Assembly (NCBI GenBank): GCA_019671005.1
Contig: CM033718.1
Span: 28,536,508 to 28,600,507, forward strand
From: Hibiscus mutabilis
Lineage: Eukaryota; Streptophyta; Magnoliopsida; Malvales; Malvaceae
Length of the DNA stretch: 64,000 nucleotides
Direction of reading: 5' to 3'
The translations under genes and the position numbers were made by a program. Shown here piece after piece: positions 10,380 through 21,214 of this stretch (positions within the stretch are counted from its first letter, which is position 1; every line of letters begins with the position of its first letter). The notes below the pieces were generated by a model, which saw only the letters and a program-made list of their open reading frames with translations, had not been told where the DNA came from and did not search any database.

Positions 10380-11012
10380 TCAGGACGAAAACCCGAAACC
10401 GGGCGTCTTGAAGCAAAGGAAGGACTCGAGTTGAAAACCCGCAAAGGGCGGCTCGGGTAAGTTGAAAAGTTGAATATCCGAAGAGAAGGGCATCTTCATG
10501 AACATTGTGAAGAGAAGGCTTCAGGCAAAAAAATTCTACACCGGTTGACAGGGTCATGTATCATTCATATCGAAGATAATGAGGGATCTTGTATTTTCAT
10601 ACTTAACTCATGTGTGTCATACCTTTCTTTTCAAAATATCTCGAAGCCCTTAATCATAATAAAGCCGTGTTTTTGAGCATCCATTCCTGGCCTTCTTGTC
10701 AATTTCAGTCAAATAAGATAACATAGGCTTATAATGAAACAAGAGATTTCGGAGCATTACTATGATTTAACCTTGGAAATGCAGGTGATCAAAGAAAACG
10801 ATGTTAACTCCGTCCTTTAGTTCCCTACATAATGGCTGTCGATAGAGAAGGCGGGAAGCTTCAGACAACCTGGTAGAATAACCAATGGCACATGTCATAT
10901 CTATTCAAGAAAGGCATACGAGATAACAAAAGAAATCTCCTGGGTGAAAACTAGAAGGGCACCCCTCTCAAAAAAAAATCTCTAAATTGAAAACCTGAAA
11001 GGGCACTTTAGA
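10380..11012 (+). repeat. 3' UTR hairpins with a conserved A-rich loop and changing stems
   Basis: At least four hairpins share the loop consensus AAAACCCGMAAAGGG and differ in the stem. The pairs are TCAGGACG/CGTCTTGA (10380-10387 with 10404-10411), ACTCGAGTTG/CGGCTCGGGT (10424-10433 with 10449-10458), GGGTG/CACCC (10942-10946 with 10960-10964) and TCTAAATTG/CACTTTAGA with one mismatch (10981-10989 with 11004-11012). Two shorter hairpins with another loop lie at 10480-10497 and 10508-10523. Clear counterparts exist on the minus strand at 25451-25590 in a second element. This structure is seen directly; a role in RNA packaging, export or termination would be inference. Confidence 0.75.
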
Positions 11013-11344
11013 ATTCCAAGTCGGAATTGAAAAAAGAGAAAGGTCGAGATGGTTGAACTTGGCAGTGAAGCGGGGTATCGATGCCCGTAAGAAAGGATAA
11101 AGCGAACATCAAGATCAAATAAGGACCAGAACAAGCCCACCAAGATATTGAATCTCATGCATCATGAATAGTCAGACATCACTAGGATTAGGAGCATGTC
11201 AATTCATTCATCTGTCATAGCATTTTGTTTTCGTCTCAGACAGGTATCTGCAGATCCAAAGAGACATCGAAGACCGTCACGGTGTGAATCCCAAATGAGA
11301 AAACAATGTTTTACATACAAAAGACACATGTTTTCAAGCTCTAG

Positions 11345-11885
11345 AGAGAGGTTCTATATAGGAAGAATCCTCCTCTCCAAGGCTTCAGAAGCTGAAAGTT
11401 CTATATAGGAAGGATCGACACTCTCGGGTGAAGACTTCATGATTCTATTCACCCATGACACGCAAGATTATATAGGAAATCTTGTTGTGTCGAAAGCGAA
11501 GAGTTCTATATAGGAAGGGCTCCGAGCTTTATTGTTTTAGAGTAAAAGGTTTTATATAGGAAGAACCTGTAGCTCTGAGATTCCAGATGCCAAAAAGTTC
11601 TATATAGGAGGGACTGATGGCTCCAAGGTGAAGACTCGCAGTTCTATATAGGAAGAACTCCCAGTCAAAGCAATTCACCTATGACACAGGGTTATATAGG
11701 AAACCTGTTGTGTCGAAAGCAAAGAGTCTTATATAGGAAAGACTCTGAGCTTCATTGTCTTAGAGTAAAAGGTTCTATATATGAAGAACCTGTAGCTCTG
11801 AGATTCCAGACGCCAAAAAGTTCTATATAGGAGGGACTGATGGCTCCAAGGTGAAGACTCGCAGTTCTATATAGGAAGAACTCCC
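11345..11885 (+). repeat. array of about 12 hairpins with TATATAGGA loop, in about 223-bp higher-order units
   Basis: Each repeat has loop ATATAGGA (one copy ATATATGA) flanked by arms that pair. Examples: CAAGATT/AATCTTG (11463-11484), GAGTTCT/AGGGCTC (11501-11522), AGGTTTT/AGAACCT (11547-11568), AGTTCT/GGGACT (11596-11615), AGTTCT/AGAACT (11640-11659), AGAGTCTT/AAGACTCT (11723-11746), AGGTTCT/AGAACCT (11770-11791) and AGTTCT/AGAACT (11863-11882). A block of about five hairpins is repeated with a period near 223 bp (CGAAAGC at 11491 and 11714). Tandem repeats in this place are known for Tat/Ogre 3' UTRs; the kept pairing is the novel point. Confidence 0.8.
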
Positions 11886-12003
11886 AGTCAAAGCAATTCA
11901 CCTATGACACAGGGTTTTCAAAGAAATATTTCTATATAAGACATTCATTTTATAATCTGTCAACCCGCGTTGTCTTCAAAGAAATATTTCTATAAAATAA
12001 TAT

Positions 12004-13391
12004 ATAACTCGGAATTCAATTTTGTTTGTTTTGACAGAAACTAGATTCGATAAGCTTTTCAATCATATAAACGAATAGCCCAAATTCAACTCATACAATT
12101 TATGACGAATTTTCAAAGTCAAATTCCAGTGCTAAATTTTGAAGCAGACTGCTACTTTGTTTTCTGACCTTCCATCACTTAAAATTCATATCTTTTGGTA
12201 CACAAATCGAAATCAATCACCGTTTGTTTTAAATGAATCTATACTGAACCAGGAATACAATGGTATTTGGCTCACTTTCTAATCATTTTTATGAAATTTT
12301 TGTTGGATTTCCAAACTCACAACCAAAGACTAACATTTTGGGCATCACCTTAAATTAACTTTTAATTATATTATTCCAACATTTTCCTTTCAAGAAAAAA
12401 TAAAATTCAACTTGAATCCTTAAACCCCAAATTAAACCCTAATTAACCAAATGGTATTCCATCAAGAATACACCAATTTCAACTTCAATCAAGCACAAAA
12501 ATGATAGAACATCGCATAACAATCCTAATTCATTTAGATCCCTAAATCCTAAATTATCTCTCCTCAAAATTCAAGAGTTATCTTTAACTATTCCATGAAT
12601 TTCTTATACCAAATGAAAGAGAATTCAAGGGAGAACAAATTTGTATTTGATGAACTAACCTTGAATCCAACTCTAAATGCTTGAAAATTGAACTTGAAAA
12701 TTCTTTTATTCTCTTCCCAAAACCCACGGCAACAACAAGGAGGAATGAAGAACAATTTTTTTTTGTTTTTCTCTTTTAATTATGCCCAATGGCGTAATTT
12801 ATTCCATATACTATAAAATATCTTTATTTAATAGTCAAATGACTATTTTACCCTTAAATCCAATGAATCCATATTGTGTCAAATGTCATCATCCTTCATC
12901 TAATGGCCTAGATTTAATCTTGAATTAGTAGTTTACCAATTTGCCCTTGAACTATAACAATTTCCATTTTTGCCCTTGAATCAAACTTAAATTTCCATCT
13001 TACCCCTTTAATCTAATGACTAGGATTTAACATGGAAAAATTATCTTAAACCAATGGTCCACACTAATTCTAATATTATACCCATGTGTATTGACATTCT
13101 TACCCTTTCATCCAAAGGCTAATATTACTTTTTTAAATTTATATTCGACCCATTTATCCAAAAATTTCTAAAAACTTTATCTGATAATTTCCTTAAAATT
13201 GAAATCCTATATTAATTTAAAAACCTTGTTTCCAACCCACTTCTCGTAGGTAAACTATCTATTTATGGGATAAAAATTATTTTCAGGAAAATTACCATTT
13301 TAGTGCTTAAACTTTTTAAGAAATTTTCACTTTAGCTACCAAACTTTCATTTTATTCATTTTGGTCACTAACCAAACTTTGGGGTATTACA
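12004..13391 (-). mobile_element. Tekay/Del-like LTR fragment, antisense
   Basis: The segment ends on the + strand with TTTGGGGTATTACA, the mirror of an LTR start TGTAATACCCC. It shares blocks such as AACTAGATTCGATAA and the TTTAGCTACCAAACTTT-type end with the solo LTR at 49766-53163, so it is the same family and orientation. The other end is missing: homology starts near 12004 inside the LTR. No primer-binding site or coding region belongs to it. Confidence 0.65.
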
Positions 13392-13399
13392 GTTGACTT

Positions 13400-14717
13400 T
13401 TTTGGTTAAAGTTAACCTTATGTTTTTGACGTCCTGATTCCAAATTCGCTGCCCGTTTTCCCAAATTCAAACCTGAAAGACCGTTTTACTATTTTCATTT
13501 ATATGTACTTAGTACTTTGGAATTTATGTTTATTAGAATCTGATTCGGATAATATTATGTTAAGTTTATGTGATTTAGAGACCGAGATTCTTCCTCCTCC
13601 TACACTTGTGCGGTCTGCTGTTGTATAACCTGCGAGATCTATATGTGAGTATAGTTTGGATTAGTGTTCCTATATTTGTGTTATGACATAGTAGTAGATT
13701 CTTATGTAGTGTTTACCCTCGTAGGTGTTGATTCCGTTCGACCTACTGCTAGAGCTGGGCATGGGAGACGATCCTTTCGTCATTGAGTTATTGGCTGCCT
13801 AAGGTCTGTCTCTTCTTGTGCTACATATATTTGTGCTCTATGTATGTCTTAATTGTGAATTGTTATTGAGATTTGATTTGTATGATGACTTGCCATGCAT
13901 CATATATTGGAATCAGACTAAGCTATTATCATACTTGTTGTGCATGCATCTTGATTAAATAAACAAGAATGTATTCAGACTCGAAAATTGAGATACCATG
14001 TCATATCATGTGGGTTGGGAATTGTAAGGGGAAGTTTAGTGGATTCACTATTCGAGCTGAATTTTGGTTCGGATCAGTGGTTCCACCCTGCGGGCTGAGT
14101 TCCACTTCGGATGGTGTAAATAGAGAGTGGTTCTAGGGAACCTTACTCTTCTGACGGTGTACGTGGATGGGTGTATTGCATTGTGTCTGATGCATTCTAT
14201 ATGTATTTATGTGTATGCATATTTCTTATACGAGATGAGAGCACGGTGTTGTGGATATATCTGTATATGTTTCTTTGCACTTTAGAGACACATTGAGCCT
14301 TATAGCTTATCCTCTCTAGTTCTTCCTTCAGATGCTCAGACTTAGGCGTACGATACTTGGAGGACCTCATTTTCATCAGACTTATTTATATTTATCAGTA
14401 TGGGTTATTTCGGATACTCGGACTCTACTGTATTACTTTGGACTTTTCTGTAATTTTGGACTTTGGACATTATTATTTGGGGTTTATTATTTTAGCATGC
14501 ATTATGAGAATATTTTCGGATATTTTATTAACTTTTTGGAACAATGTTATTTGACATTGGTTTATATGAAATGAGACATTATTGAATATAAACAATTTTT
14601 AATAATTATTTTGTATTTAAAATATTTAAATCTATTATTATTTCTTGAGGGTCAAGTTTTCAAACGCGACTTTCTAAATTCGGCACATTTTCTTCGGGCC
14701 GAGTTCAGGGGTTACAT
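13400..14717 (+). mobile_element. 3' part of another Tekay-like LTR
   Basis: The segment ends in CAGGGGTTACA at 14717, a typical end of this LTR class, and contains a tract at about 14290-14350 (TTATAGCTTATCCTCTCTAG) like one found shortly before the end of the LTR at 57446-61169. No matching LTR start was found, so it is truncated. It abuts the antisense fragment at 13391. Short open frames at 14332-14574 have no recognisable family. Confidence 0.45.
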
Positions 14718-15837
14718 TTGAGACAAGTTGATATGTAATGGGTTAAGGAGCTATTTAATTGTAAAAGGGTTTGAGTTATAATAACGAGTATTGGTTTGGT
14801 TCGGGTATTTGGGCCTCGGACGAAAATGAAATCTTACAAAAGTTTTTCATGCGTCCATGTATTGGAAAAGATTATTGTTCCACATGCCACATAATCTAAA
14901 CATTTGAAATTTTATTATCCCTAGTTAAGCTCACAAGTTCCATTAATATTAGTAACATTCCTGCATCCCTTCTATCTCAACTACGAGGTAATGTTGTAAT
15001 GATCAATGTCTCGCTATCTTATAGTTAGAAAATTTTCTAACGAAAATCATCGGTCGATATACATTTTAAGAATAATGATATTTTTAAAATAAAAATTCCT
15101 TTATTAGAAAAATAATGAATATTTTCTTAATGTAATAAAATAATCAATTATATAGGTATACACACATAGTCATGATAGGCAATTAACTCGATGATAAAAA
15201 ATTAGATGCAATAGGCTATGAAATACGAATACTTTAATCTAATGTCGCACCATGTACCTAATACGTCTTCGTACAAAAGTATATCAAGTATGCCTTAGGT
15301 ACTCGCAAATATTTTATTTTCTTTTTTTTATCCCACCTTTTTCTTGTTTGTTTCTTCTTTCTTTTTGATTTTACCTTATCACGTGTTTAATTATAAGTAT
15401 ATGAGTATGTGTGATATCATCTCACATGATTTTTTTATTATAATTTTTAATTTTATATTTTTCTAAAATATAAAATTTATTTTATATTTATCGTATGTCC
15501 TGTAATTTTAGATATTGTTTTTTGTCTCTGTTTTCATATCAGTATTTATATCTGTATCCGTATCCGTGTGTTATAAGAGTATTACAGTAAAAAAAAAGAC
15601 TAGTGAATGATGAAATTGTTCTTCGTTATTTGCGTGTCTTTGGCTACAACTGGTTAACTGTCGTAATCACTCACCATCAGGATCTGATTTCGTGATTCCC
15701 TGTTGTCTAAATCTAGGAACAAGTGAGTTCTATTTGGTAATTTGCAAGGAAACTATGAATATATAAACCCTTTATTTGTTTTAGCTGTTTTGCTCAACTT
15801 GTCCCAAGAAAATTCTGAAGGTTCTTCACATTCAACA
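14718..15837 (+). promoter_or_regulatory. upstream region of the B3 gene
   Basis: This is AT-rich DNA with no coding sequence. It should hold the promoter and 5' UTR of the B3 gene that starts at 15838. A pyrimidine tract ending TTTATTTGTTTTAG at about 15772-15785 could be the 3' end of a 5' UTR intron. I could not place a TATA box or transcription start with confidence. Confidence 0.35.
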
Positions 15838-17667
15838 ATGGCTTCTCATCATGGTAGAGGCAAGGGTTATTCACCAGAACCATACCATTTCTTTAAAGTC
15901 ATTCTTGAAAGTACCATTAGGGGTGGAAAACTTGTAAGCACGTATCTCTCTCTTATTTCAATGGAGAAATTCTTTTGACTTGTTATTGGTGTCTTGAAAA
16001 ATGAGGGTAAATGGAAATTTTTCAATGGAATTTGGCCTTTGACTGAAACACATAAGAAGATCATTCATCTATTATATTCACGTCTTCTCCACACTTTATG
16101 AGTTTATATCTGTTGTCTGCACCTCTGTAATTACTTGTAGTTTCCATGTTTTTCCCTGTAGATTTCAGATTCTCATTCACAGGTAATTGCAAGATTCTAA
16201 AGCTGCTCTTTAAAGTTCTTAGAGTCTGTACATTGCACTTATTTTGGTCATGACTACTATTTGCATGATTAAATATTGAATATTGAGGGGTTTGTTTGTT
16301 TTGCAATTTAGGATATCTGCATGATTTAGTTGCTCCTCTTGTGGTGGGTTAACAGGGGATTCCTCGCAAGTTTGCAAGAGATTATGGAAATACACTGTCA
16401 AGCCCAGTATTCTTTGAGTTTCCAAATGGTGAAGTGTGGGAGTTGGAACTGATAAAACTCGAGGATGAAATGTGGGTGCAAAATGGATGGCGAAAATTTG
16501 GGGAGCATTACACTTTGGAGTTGGGACATTTCTTGGCTTTTAGATACGAAGGGAATTGCCGTTTCCATGTCCTCATATTTGATAGAAGTGCTTCAGAGAT
16601 TCATTATCCATACGCTAACGGCAAGGAGGGAATTCACCAACAACAAGTGAAGATTGAAGAATCTGAAGAAGATGACGCAGTGCAGATCATAAATAACTTC
16701 CCTACAGGCATGAGAAAGAAACTAGTATTGCAATGCCCTCGGCCTCGAAAGATTATGAGAGCTAGTAATAATGGGGTTTCAGCTGGAAAGGGAAAGGTGA
16801 AAAAAGTGAAATCTTATGAAAAATCTAAAGCTCTTATGAGAGCTAGTTGTGCCTTCGAGTCTGAAAATCCATTCTTTCTGGTTTTCATGCAACCAACATA
16901 TCTTGATGTTGGTTCTGATTCTAAGCGTAGCTGTCATGTGGTAAGCTATTCTTTGAAACTGTGCTTGATCTTTTCTGACGATTTATATCTTCTGTTTGGT
17001 AATAATTTCTTTTGTTGACCAAAATTTTTGTTCTTATGGCGCAGTGTATACCTAGAGAATTTTCAAGGAAATATTTGATGGGTCATGGTGATGTAATTCT
17101 CAGTGATTCTAATGGGAAAACTTGGTTCGCTGAGTACCGCTCTATTCAAGGTACCAAAGGACCTTATGTCAAACTCTGCAATGGTTGGGGTGCTTTTGTG
17201 CTCGACAATAACTTACAAGTTGGTGATGTTTGCATATTTGAGTTAATTGATTGCATTGACATCGCATTCCGAGTATTCATTTATGGTGGTAACCATGGTT
17301 TGCCTGCAAAAATGGATGCTGGAATTTCATCTACTCATCAGGAATGCCTGGAGCCATTGAAGGTCCTTGAAGCTCCGGAATTGCCATCAGAAGAATCTCC
17401 CGAGGTCGATGATAATCAGCTTGGAACATCAAGGCCGCAAATTGGAGACGATGGCTTGAACAGTGAGAAAAAAGAATACAATGCATATCCAGAATCAAAT
17501 ACATTGCTATTCTCTAACAATAAAACTATGTTTGAGAAAGGGGAGCCTACAAAGATCAGCCTTGATGTCATCTCAAGGCGTGGGCGTCCTCGTGTAGGCA
17601 GTAAGCTACCTGTTACCGCTCTGTCCTCCCCCTCGCCGCCATCTTCCAGCCTGCGCTGCTCCCCAAG
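15838..17667 (+). CDS. REM-type transcription factor with two B3 domains (exons 15838-15933, 16356-16940, 17045-about 17667)
   Basis: B3 domains bind DNA; REM proteins are plant nuclear factors, many active in reproductive tissue. Exon 1 encodes 32 residues (MASHHGRGKG start) and begins B3 domain 1 (YHFFKVILE). Exon 2 completes it (GIPRKFARDYG, WVQNGWRKFGEHYTLELGHF, FHVLIFDRSASEI) and opens domain 2 (PFFLVFMQPTYL). Exon 3 completes domain 2 (CIPREFSRKYL, YVKLCNGWGAFVLDNNLQVG). Splice sites are canonical: GTAAGC after 15933, ACAG before 16356, GTAAGC after 16940, GCAG before 17045, all in phase 0. The basic linker (about 16734-16830) may hold a nuclear signal. The 3' end is uncertain: the frame can stop at 17762-17764, or splice at AAG/GTGGTT (17667) into the CDCA7-like exons downstream. 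I chose ATG 15838 because it lies just before the B3 fold. Confidence 0.85.
17382..17567 (+). repeat. duplicated module X, first copy (second at 19063-19231)
   Basis: About 180 bp encoding a Ser/Glu-rich stretch (NQLGTS, PESNTLLFS, KGEPT) recurs at 19063-19231 in the same orientation. Identity ends abruptly at CTTGATG in both copies (17567 and 19231). The module lies in the tail of the B3 gene here and in the last exon of the CDCA7-like part there. I cannot tell which copy is ancestral. Confidence 0.85.
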
Positions 17668-17939
17668 GTGGTTTTCTTGTTGCCCTTGTCTTTTTAATAC
17701 CCGTATGATCTTTTTAATACCCACCAGATCTAAGTTGAAGAATGCACTAAAAATTCCCTCGTAAAGAAAAAGAAGAATGAAAGCAAGGAATTTTTTAAAG
17801 GCGTTGTTAAGTACTTGAAGACTTTTTTTCTTACTTACGAAAGAGATAAAAAAAAGCTTGAAATTTTGGATAATATTGCAAGTTAAGAACTAATCGATAT
17901 TTTGATGGATTTTTGTAGGGGTGGTGGTGGTTGTTTTAG

Positions 17940-19755
17940 GTTGCAAAGTACTACTCCAGTAACCTGTTCAGAGGCGGCTTTGGCAAAAAAGGATGAGCTT
18001 TTGGAGGATGTGGAACTGAAGCTTAGCAAGTCAGAGGTGTATACTGAAGAGCATGAGAAGCTTTTGAATAACACCAAGACGAGCTGGACAGTTTCTGTTG
18101 ATGGATATGGAAGTGATGGAAGATGGATTTATGATTCCTTCAAAGGAAAGACTTGTCATCAATGCCGGTCTGGGAAGCTTTCTTGTTCCATCACTATTAT
18201 ATCTGCCATGGAAATATGATGTACTTTCACAACATGATTCAATCATACAATTCTTAACTAACAGCATTAGTTGTTTTAGTTTCTTGCTAAAACATATTAT
18301 GCTTTTGATCTTGAATTCTGACTTTGTCACCACTTGTTTTTTTGGTGACCGTGTGATATATTGATTGGGTTGTTTCCGTGTTTATTGTGACTAGTTTAAT
18401 CGGTGAGTTCTCCCCTAAGTTACATTGCCTCTCTCATCTGATTGTTCTCAATGGTCATCTAAGAAATATAGCTGAACGAACTTTAGATAAACTTGCTTTA
18501 ACTTGTGTGACAGCATTTCTGTTTATAACTGTTACTTCGTTAAGTTAAGAAGCATTTGAATTGTGACGACCATTGAGAATAATCAGATGAAAGAGATATC
18601 AACATTGATTTAGAACACATTGTCTGTTAATAATATTTCACTCAAAACTTTGTACCCTGAGTCTTGAGCTATTAAATTTATTCCTATTGGTGGTTTTGTT
18701 GTTAATTTTCATTCGGAATCTGCAGGCAAGGGGAGCATGTTCTTGAAGCCAATGAGAATCCGAATTGGGCTCGCCCTGCTTGTCATGGAATTTACAACTG
18801 TAGTTTGTACCGGCAAGCCAAAGGATGGGCTCCTCCTGGCCCTCTTAATACGAAGGTAGGTCCACAGTTGTGCATTTTCTTTCTCAGACATTTTTTTAAT
18901 GTCTAAGCTTCTTTGTCCACCTTCCAGATATCAAAAACAGGCTTCAATTCGGTTACACATGATCTCATTCCATCCCGCTGTGCGCATACTGATATGGAAA
19001 AGATTCCAGATAATACTGATCAAGTTTCTGCTAAGAGGTCACTGTCCTTTCCAGCTCGGGCATTGCCATCAGAAGATTCTCGTGAGATGTATGGTAATCA
19101 GCTTGGAACATCAAAATCTCAAACTGGAGAGGATAACTTCAACAATGCGTACCCAGAGTCAAATACATTGCTATTCTCAAAGAATGAAACAGTGTTTGAG
19201 AAAGGGGAGCCTACTGAGATCAGCCTTGATGCCCATGGGGACAAGATAGATGATGGAAAAGAATTGAATTTCACTAACAAAGAAACTGGCGGTAGTCCTG
19301 TGACATTGGAAAACATACCTAAAAGGAAGCGTGCATTCTCCATTGAACCAAGTGCTGATAGTATTGCTGGGAGACTAAGACAAAGACGAAGATGTAGAAA
19401 AGATACGAGCCATCATGAGACAACGGGGGTTAATGGTGAAGTTTTGGATGGTTCTAGCAAAAATGCAGATGAAGGCTGTACTGCAACAGAGAGTAGTCCA
19501 CAGCTAATGAAGAGACCTGCATCTGGTATGGAAAATGGCCTCCGCAGTAATGCTGCAAGGCCGAAGCAAAGTCGTGAACTAGGCAATGATCATGACAAGC
19601 CGGGGTCACCAGGTGCAAATGATAATGCATCAGGTGAGACTGCAAAAAACACGTCATCTCGGAAGAAGTCCAAGACCAATATGAAGCATAGTACTTCTGG
19701 AACTAATATGGACTGTATAGCTAGAAGATTGAGACCTCGAAGCAAAGCACTTTGA
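17940..19755 (+). CDS. CDCA7-like zf-4CXXC_R1 exons, probably degenerate (17940-18167, 18726-18855, 18928-19755)
   Basis: Exon a reads VYTEEHEKLL, TSWTVSVDGYG and GKTCHQCR, exon b reads HVLEANENPNW and CSLYRQAKGWAPPGPL, and the last exon begins ISKTGFNSVTHDLI. As I remember the plant family, this is the order in CDCA7-like proteins (zinc-finger domain of monoamine-oxidase A repressor R1), chromatin factors linked with DNA methylation. The exon between a and b, carrying several zinc-binding Cys, is missing, and further Cys are lost in exon b (expected C-x2-C-x-G-x-C-N-C pattern is disrupted). So zinc binding is doubtful. The last exon ends in a basic, Arg/Lys-rich tail (PKRKRAF, RLRQRRRCRK, ARRLRPRSKAL), likely nuclear. 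All junctions are GT-AG and in phase, and the reading frame is open to the stop at 19753-19755. Upstream it could join the B3 exons. Confidence 0.65.
18431..18595. repeat. inverted repeat inside an intron
   Basis: The arm at 18431-18459 (CTCATCTGATTGTTCTCAAT) pairs with 18565-18595 (ATTGAGAATAATCAGATGA) with a few mismatches. About 105 bp lie between. It sits in the intron between the two CDCA7-like exons and may be a small fold-back element; the missing zinc-finger exon would be expected in this same intron. Confidence 0.6.
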
Positions 19756-20130
19756 AGCAGTTTCCTCTAACTCTTAGTCCCTTTTGTTAACTAGGATTGA
19801 GTTCAGCATGGTGATGATATTGGCACAGTTGATTTTTCACATTTTTTTGTATGGGACTTCTATCTAGCAGTAAACTATGTGAGGCGGTTTACAATTCTTC
19901 CTCTTAGCTGCATTCAAGCCACAGTTGGCTTGCTTTTGTATTACAAGTGTTTTGTAGGTTAATGTGCGCTTTGCAACATTTTGGTTCCCTGCCATGCCAT
20001 TCCCCGATTTGATGGTTTAATCTTCATGAAACATGTTCGATTTACCTTTATTGTGCAGTTGCTTGAATGTCGGTTTTTACCGGTTTGATTTTATCTCAAA
20101 ATCCGTGGTTGATTTTTGGTTTTAGGTTAT
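19756..20130 (+). other. 3' UTR and downstream flank of the B3/CDCA7-like gene
   Basis: This is non-coding sequence after the stop at 19755. It is less AT-rich than the DNA downstream and probably includes the transcript 3' end. I see no clear polyadenylation signal or other structure. Confidence 0.4.
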
Positions 20131-20575
20131 CATAAGCACTTAAATTTAAAAAGAAAATTAATTAAGCCCTTAAATTTCTTTTGTACCAAATTAAGTCTTC
20201 ATACACTAAAAATTCATTAATTTACCCTTTTGACCAATATTGACGGTTAAATATAATAGTTTTTAGTACCAATTGGTGCAACCGGTCGCGTTACAGTGTT
20301 GTCACTTGGTATTTCCAATATTTTTTAAATTTATTTTAAAAATTCTTTAAAAGTTTTAAAAATTCTTAAAACATTTTAAAAATTATAAAAAATAATTTTC
20401 TAAAATAATTTTTAAATGTCATGTGCCAGTAATGTGTCAAGAAAATCCGTTATTAATGGTCAAAATTGGTCAATAGACTTAATTAATAAAAATTATTAGT
20501 TCGGAAGTTAAATTGGGTGTAAAAAAATTTCTTGAGCTTAATTCATTTTTTTAAAAGTTCAAAGCATTGATTTTA
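20130..20575. mobile_element. MITE-like element with about 110-bp inverted ends
   Basis: The left part (about 20133-20245: TTAAATTTAAAAAG, CAAATTAAGTC, CCCTTTTGACC) is the approximate reverse complement of the right part (about 20455-20572: GGTCAATAGACTTAATTAAT, AATTGGGTGTAAAAAAATTT). There is no coding capacity. The exact ends and target duplication could not be fixed, so the superfamily is open. Confidence 0.5.
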
Positions 20576-21214
20576 TTAATATTATTATTGCATATTAGAA
20601 GTAATTTATTATCAAAACATATTAGAAGTATTTATATTATATGAATTATATAATGTATATAAGCTATGTCTATCTATATTATATATATATATGATTGGTA
20701 GAAACTTTTGAATCAACATTTTTTTATTATATTACTAATTTTATTTAAAATGTTGGATCATTCATAACTATTATTATCCTAAAGAGAAATGTATATGTTA
20801 TTAAAATTGAATAATTAATATTCTCTCTTATGAAATCTTACTCTTTAAAAAACAACTTAGATAAATTAAATTAATTAATATGAATATTTTATGTAAAAAA
20901 TTATTTAATAATTTGTATATTCACATTTAATAAAAGATTTGTGTAAAGACAATTAATTCGGATCATAGATATTAACCATGCCGAACTTGTTACATAGACA
21001 ATTAATTCGGATTTCGTTAACTGTCTTTGTAAAGACATCTCTAGTTGTTCTCCAGCTTTTACATAGCCAATAGTGATCAAACCTTGTTCGTCTTTTCACA
21101 AATAAAATTACAATCAATCTCAATGTATTTCGTTCATTCATGAAAAAAATATTAAAAGCAATGTGAAGTGTAGCTTGATTATCACACCATAGTTTTACAG
21201 GTATTAAAATTTTA
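20576..21214. other. AT-rich intergenic DNA
   Basis: There is no gene or clear element here. It includes short TA-rich runs (about 20640-20690). An imperfect direct repeat of AGACAATTAATTCGGAT lies at about 20947 and 20997. Confidence 0.5.

Larger units (their letters stand above)
1..11935 (+). mobile_element. Tat/Ogre-type Ty3/gypsy LTR retrotransposon (5' LTR mostly outside window, 3' LTR missing)
   Basis: The order of parts is primer-binding site, extra first ORF, gag, protease, RT, RNase H, a second archaeal-type RNase H, integrase, and a long repeat-rich 3' UTR. The extra 5' ORF, dual RNase H, absence of a chromodomain and repeat-bearing 3' UTR are the known marks of the Tat lineage (Ogre and relatives). 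Only about the last 22 bases of the 5' LTR are in the window. No 3' LTR or polypurine tract follows the 3' UTR; the element breaks off near 11935 against an unrelated LTR fragment. Frameshifts and stops interrupt ORF1, gag, RT and RNase H, while protease and integrase remain long open frames, so it is a non-autonomous relic of moderate age. Confidence 0.9.
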
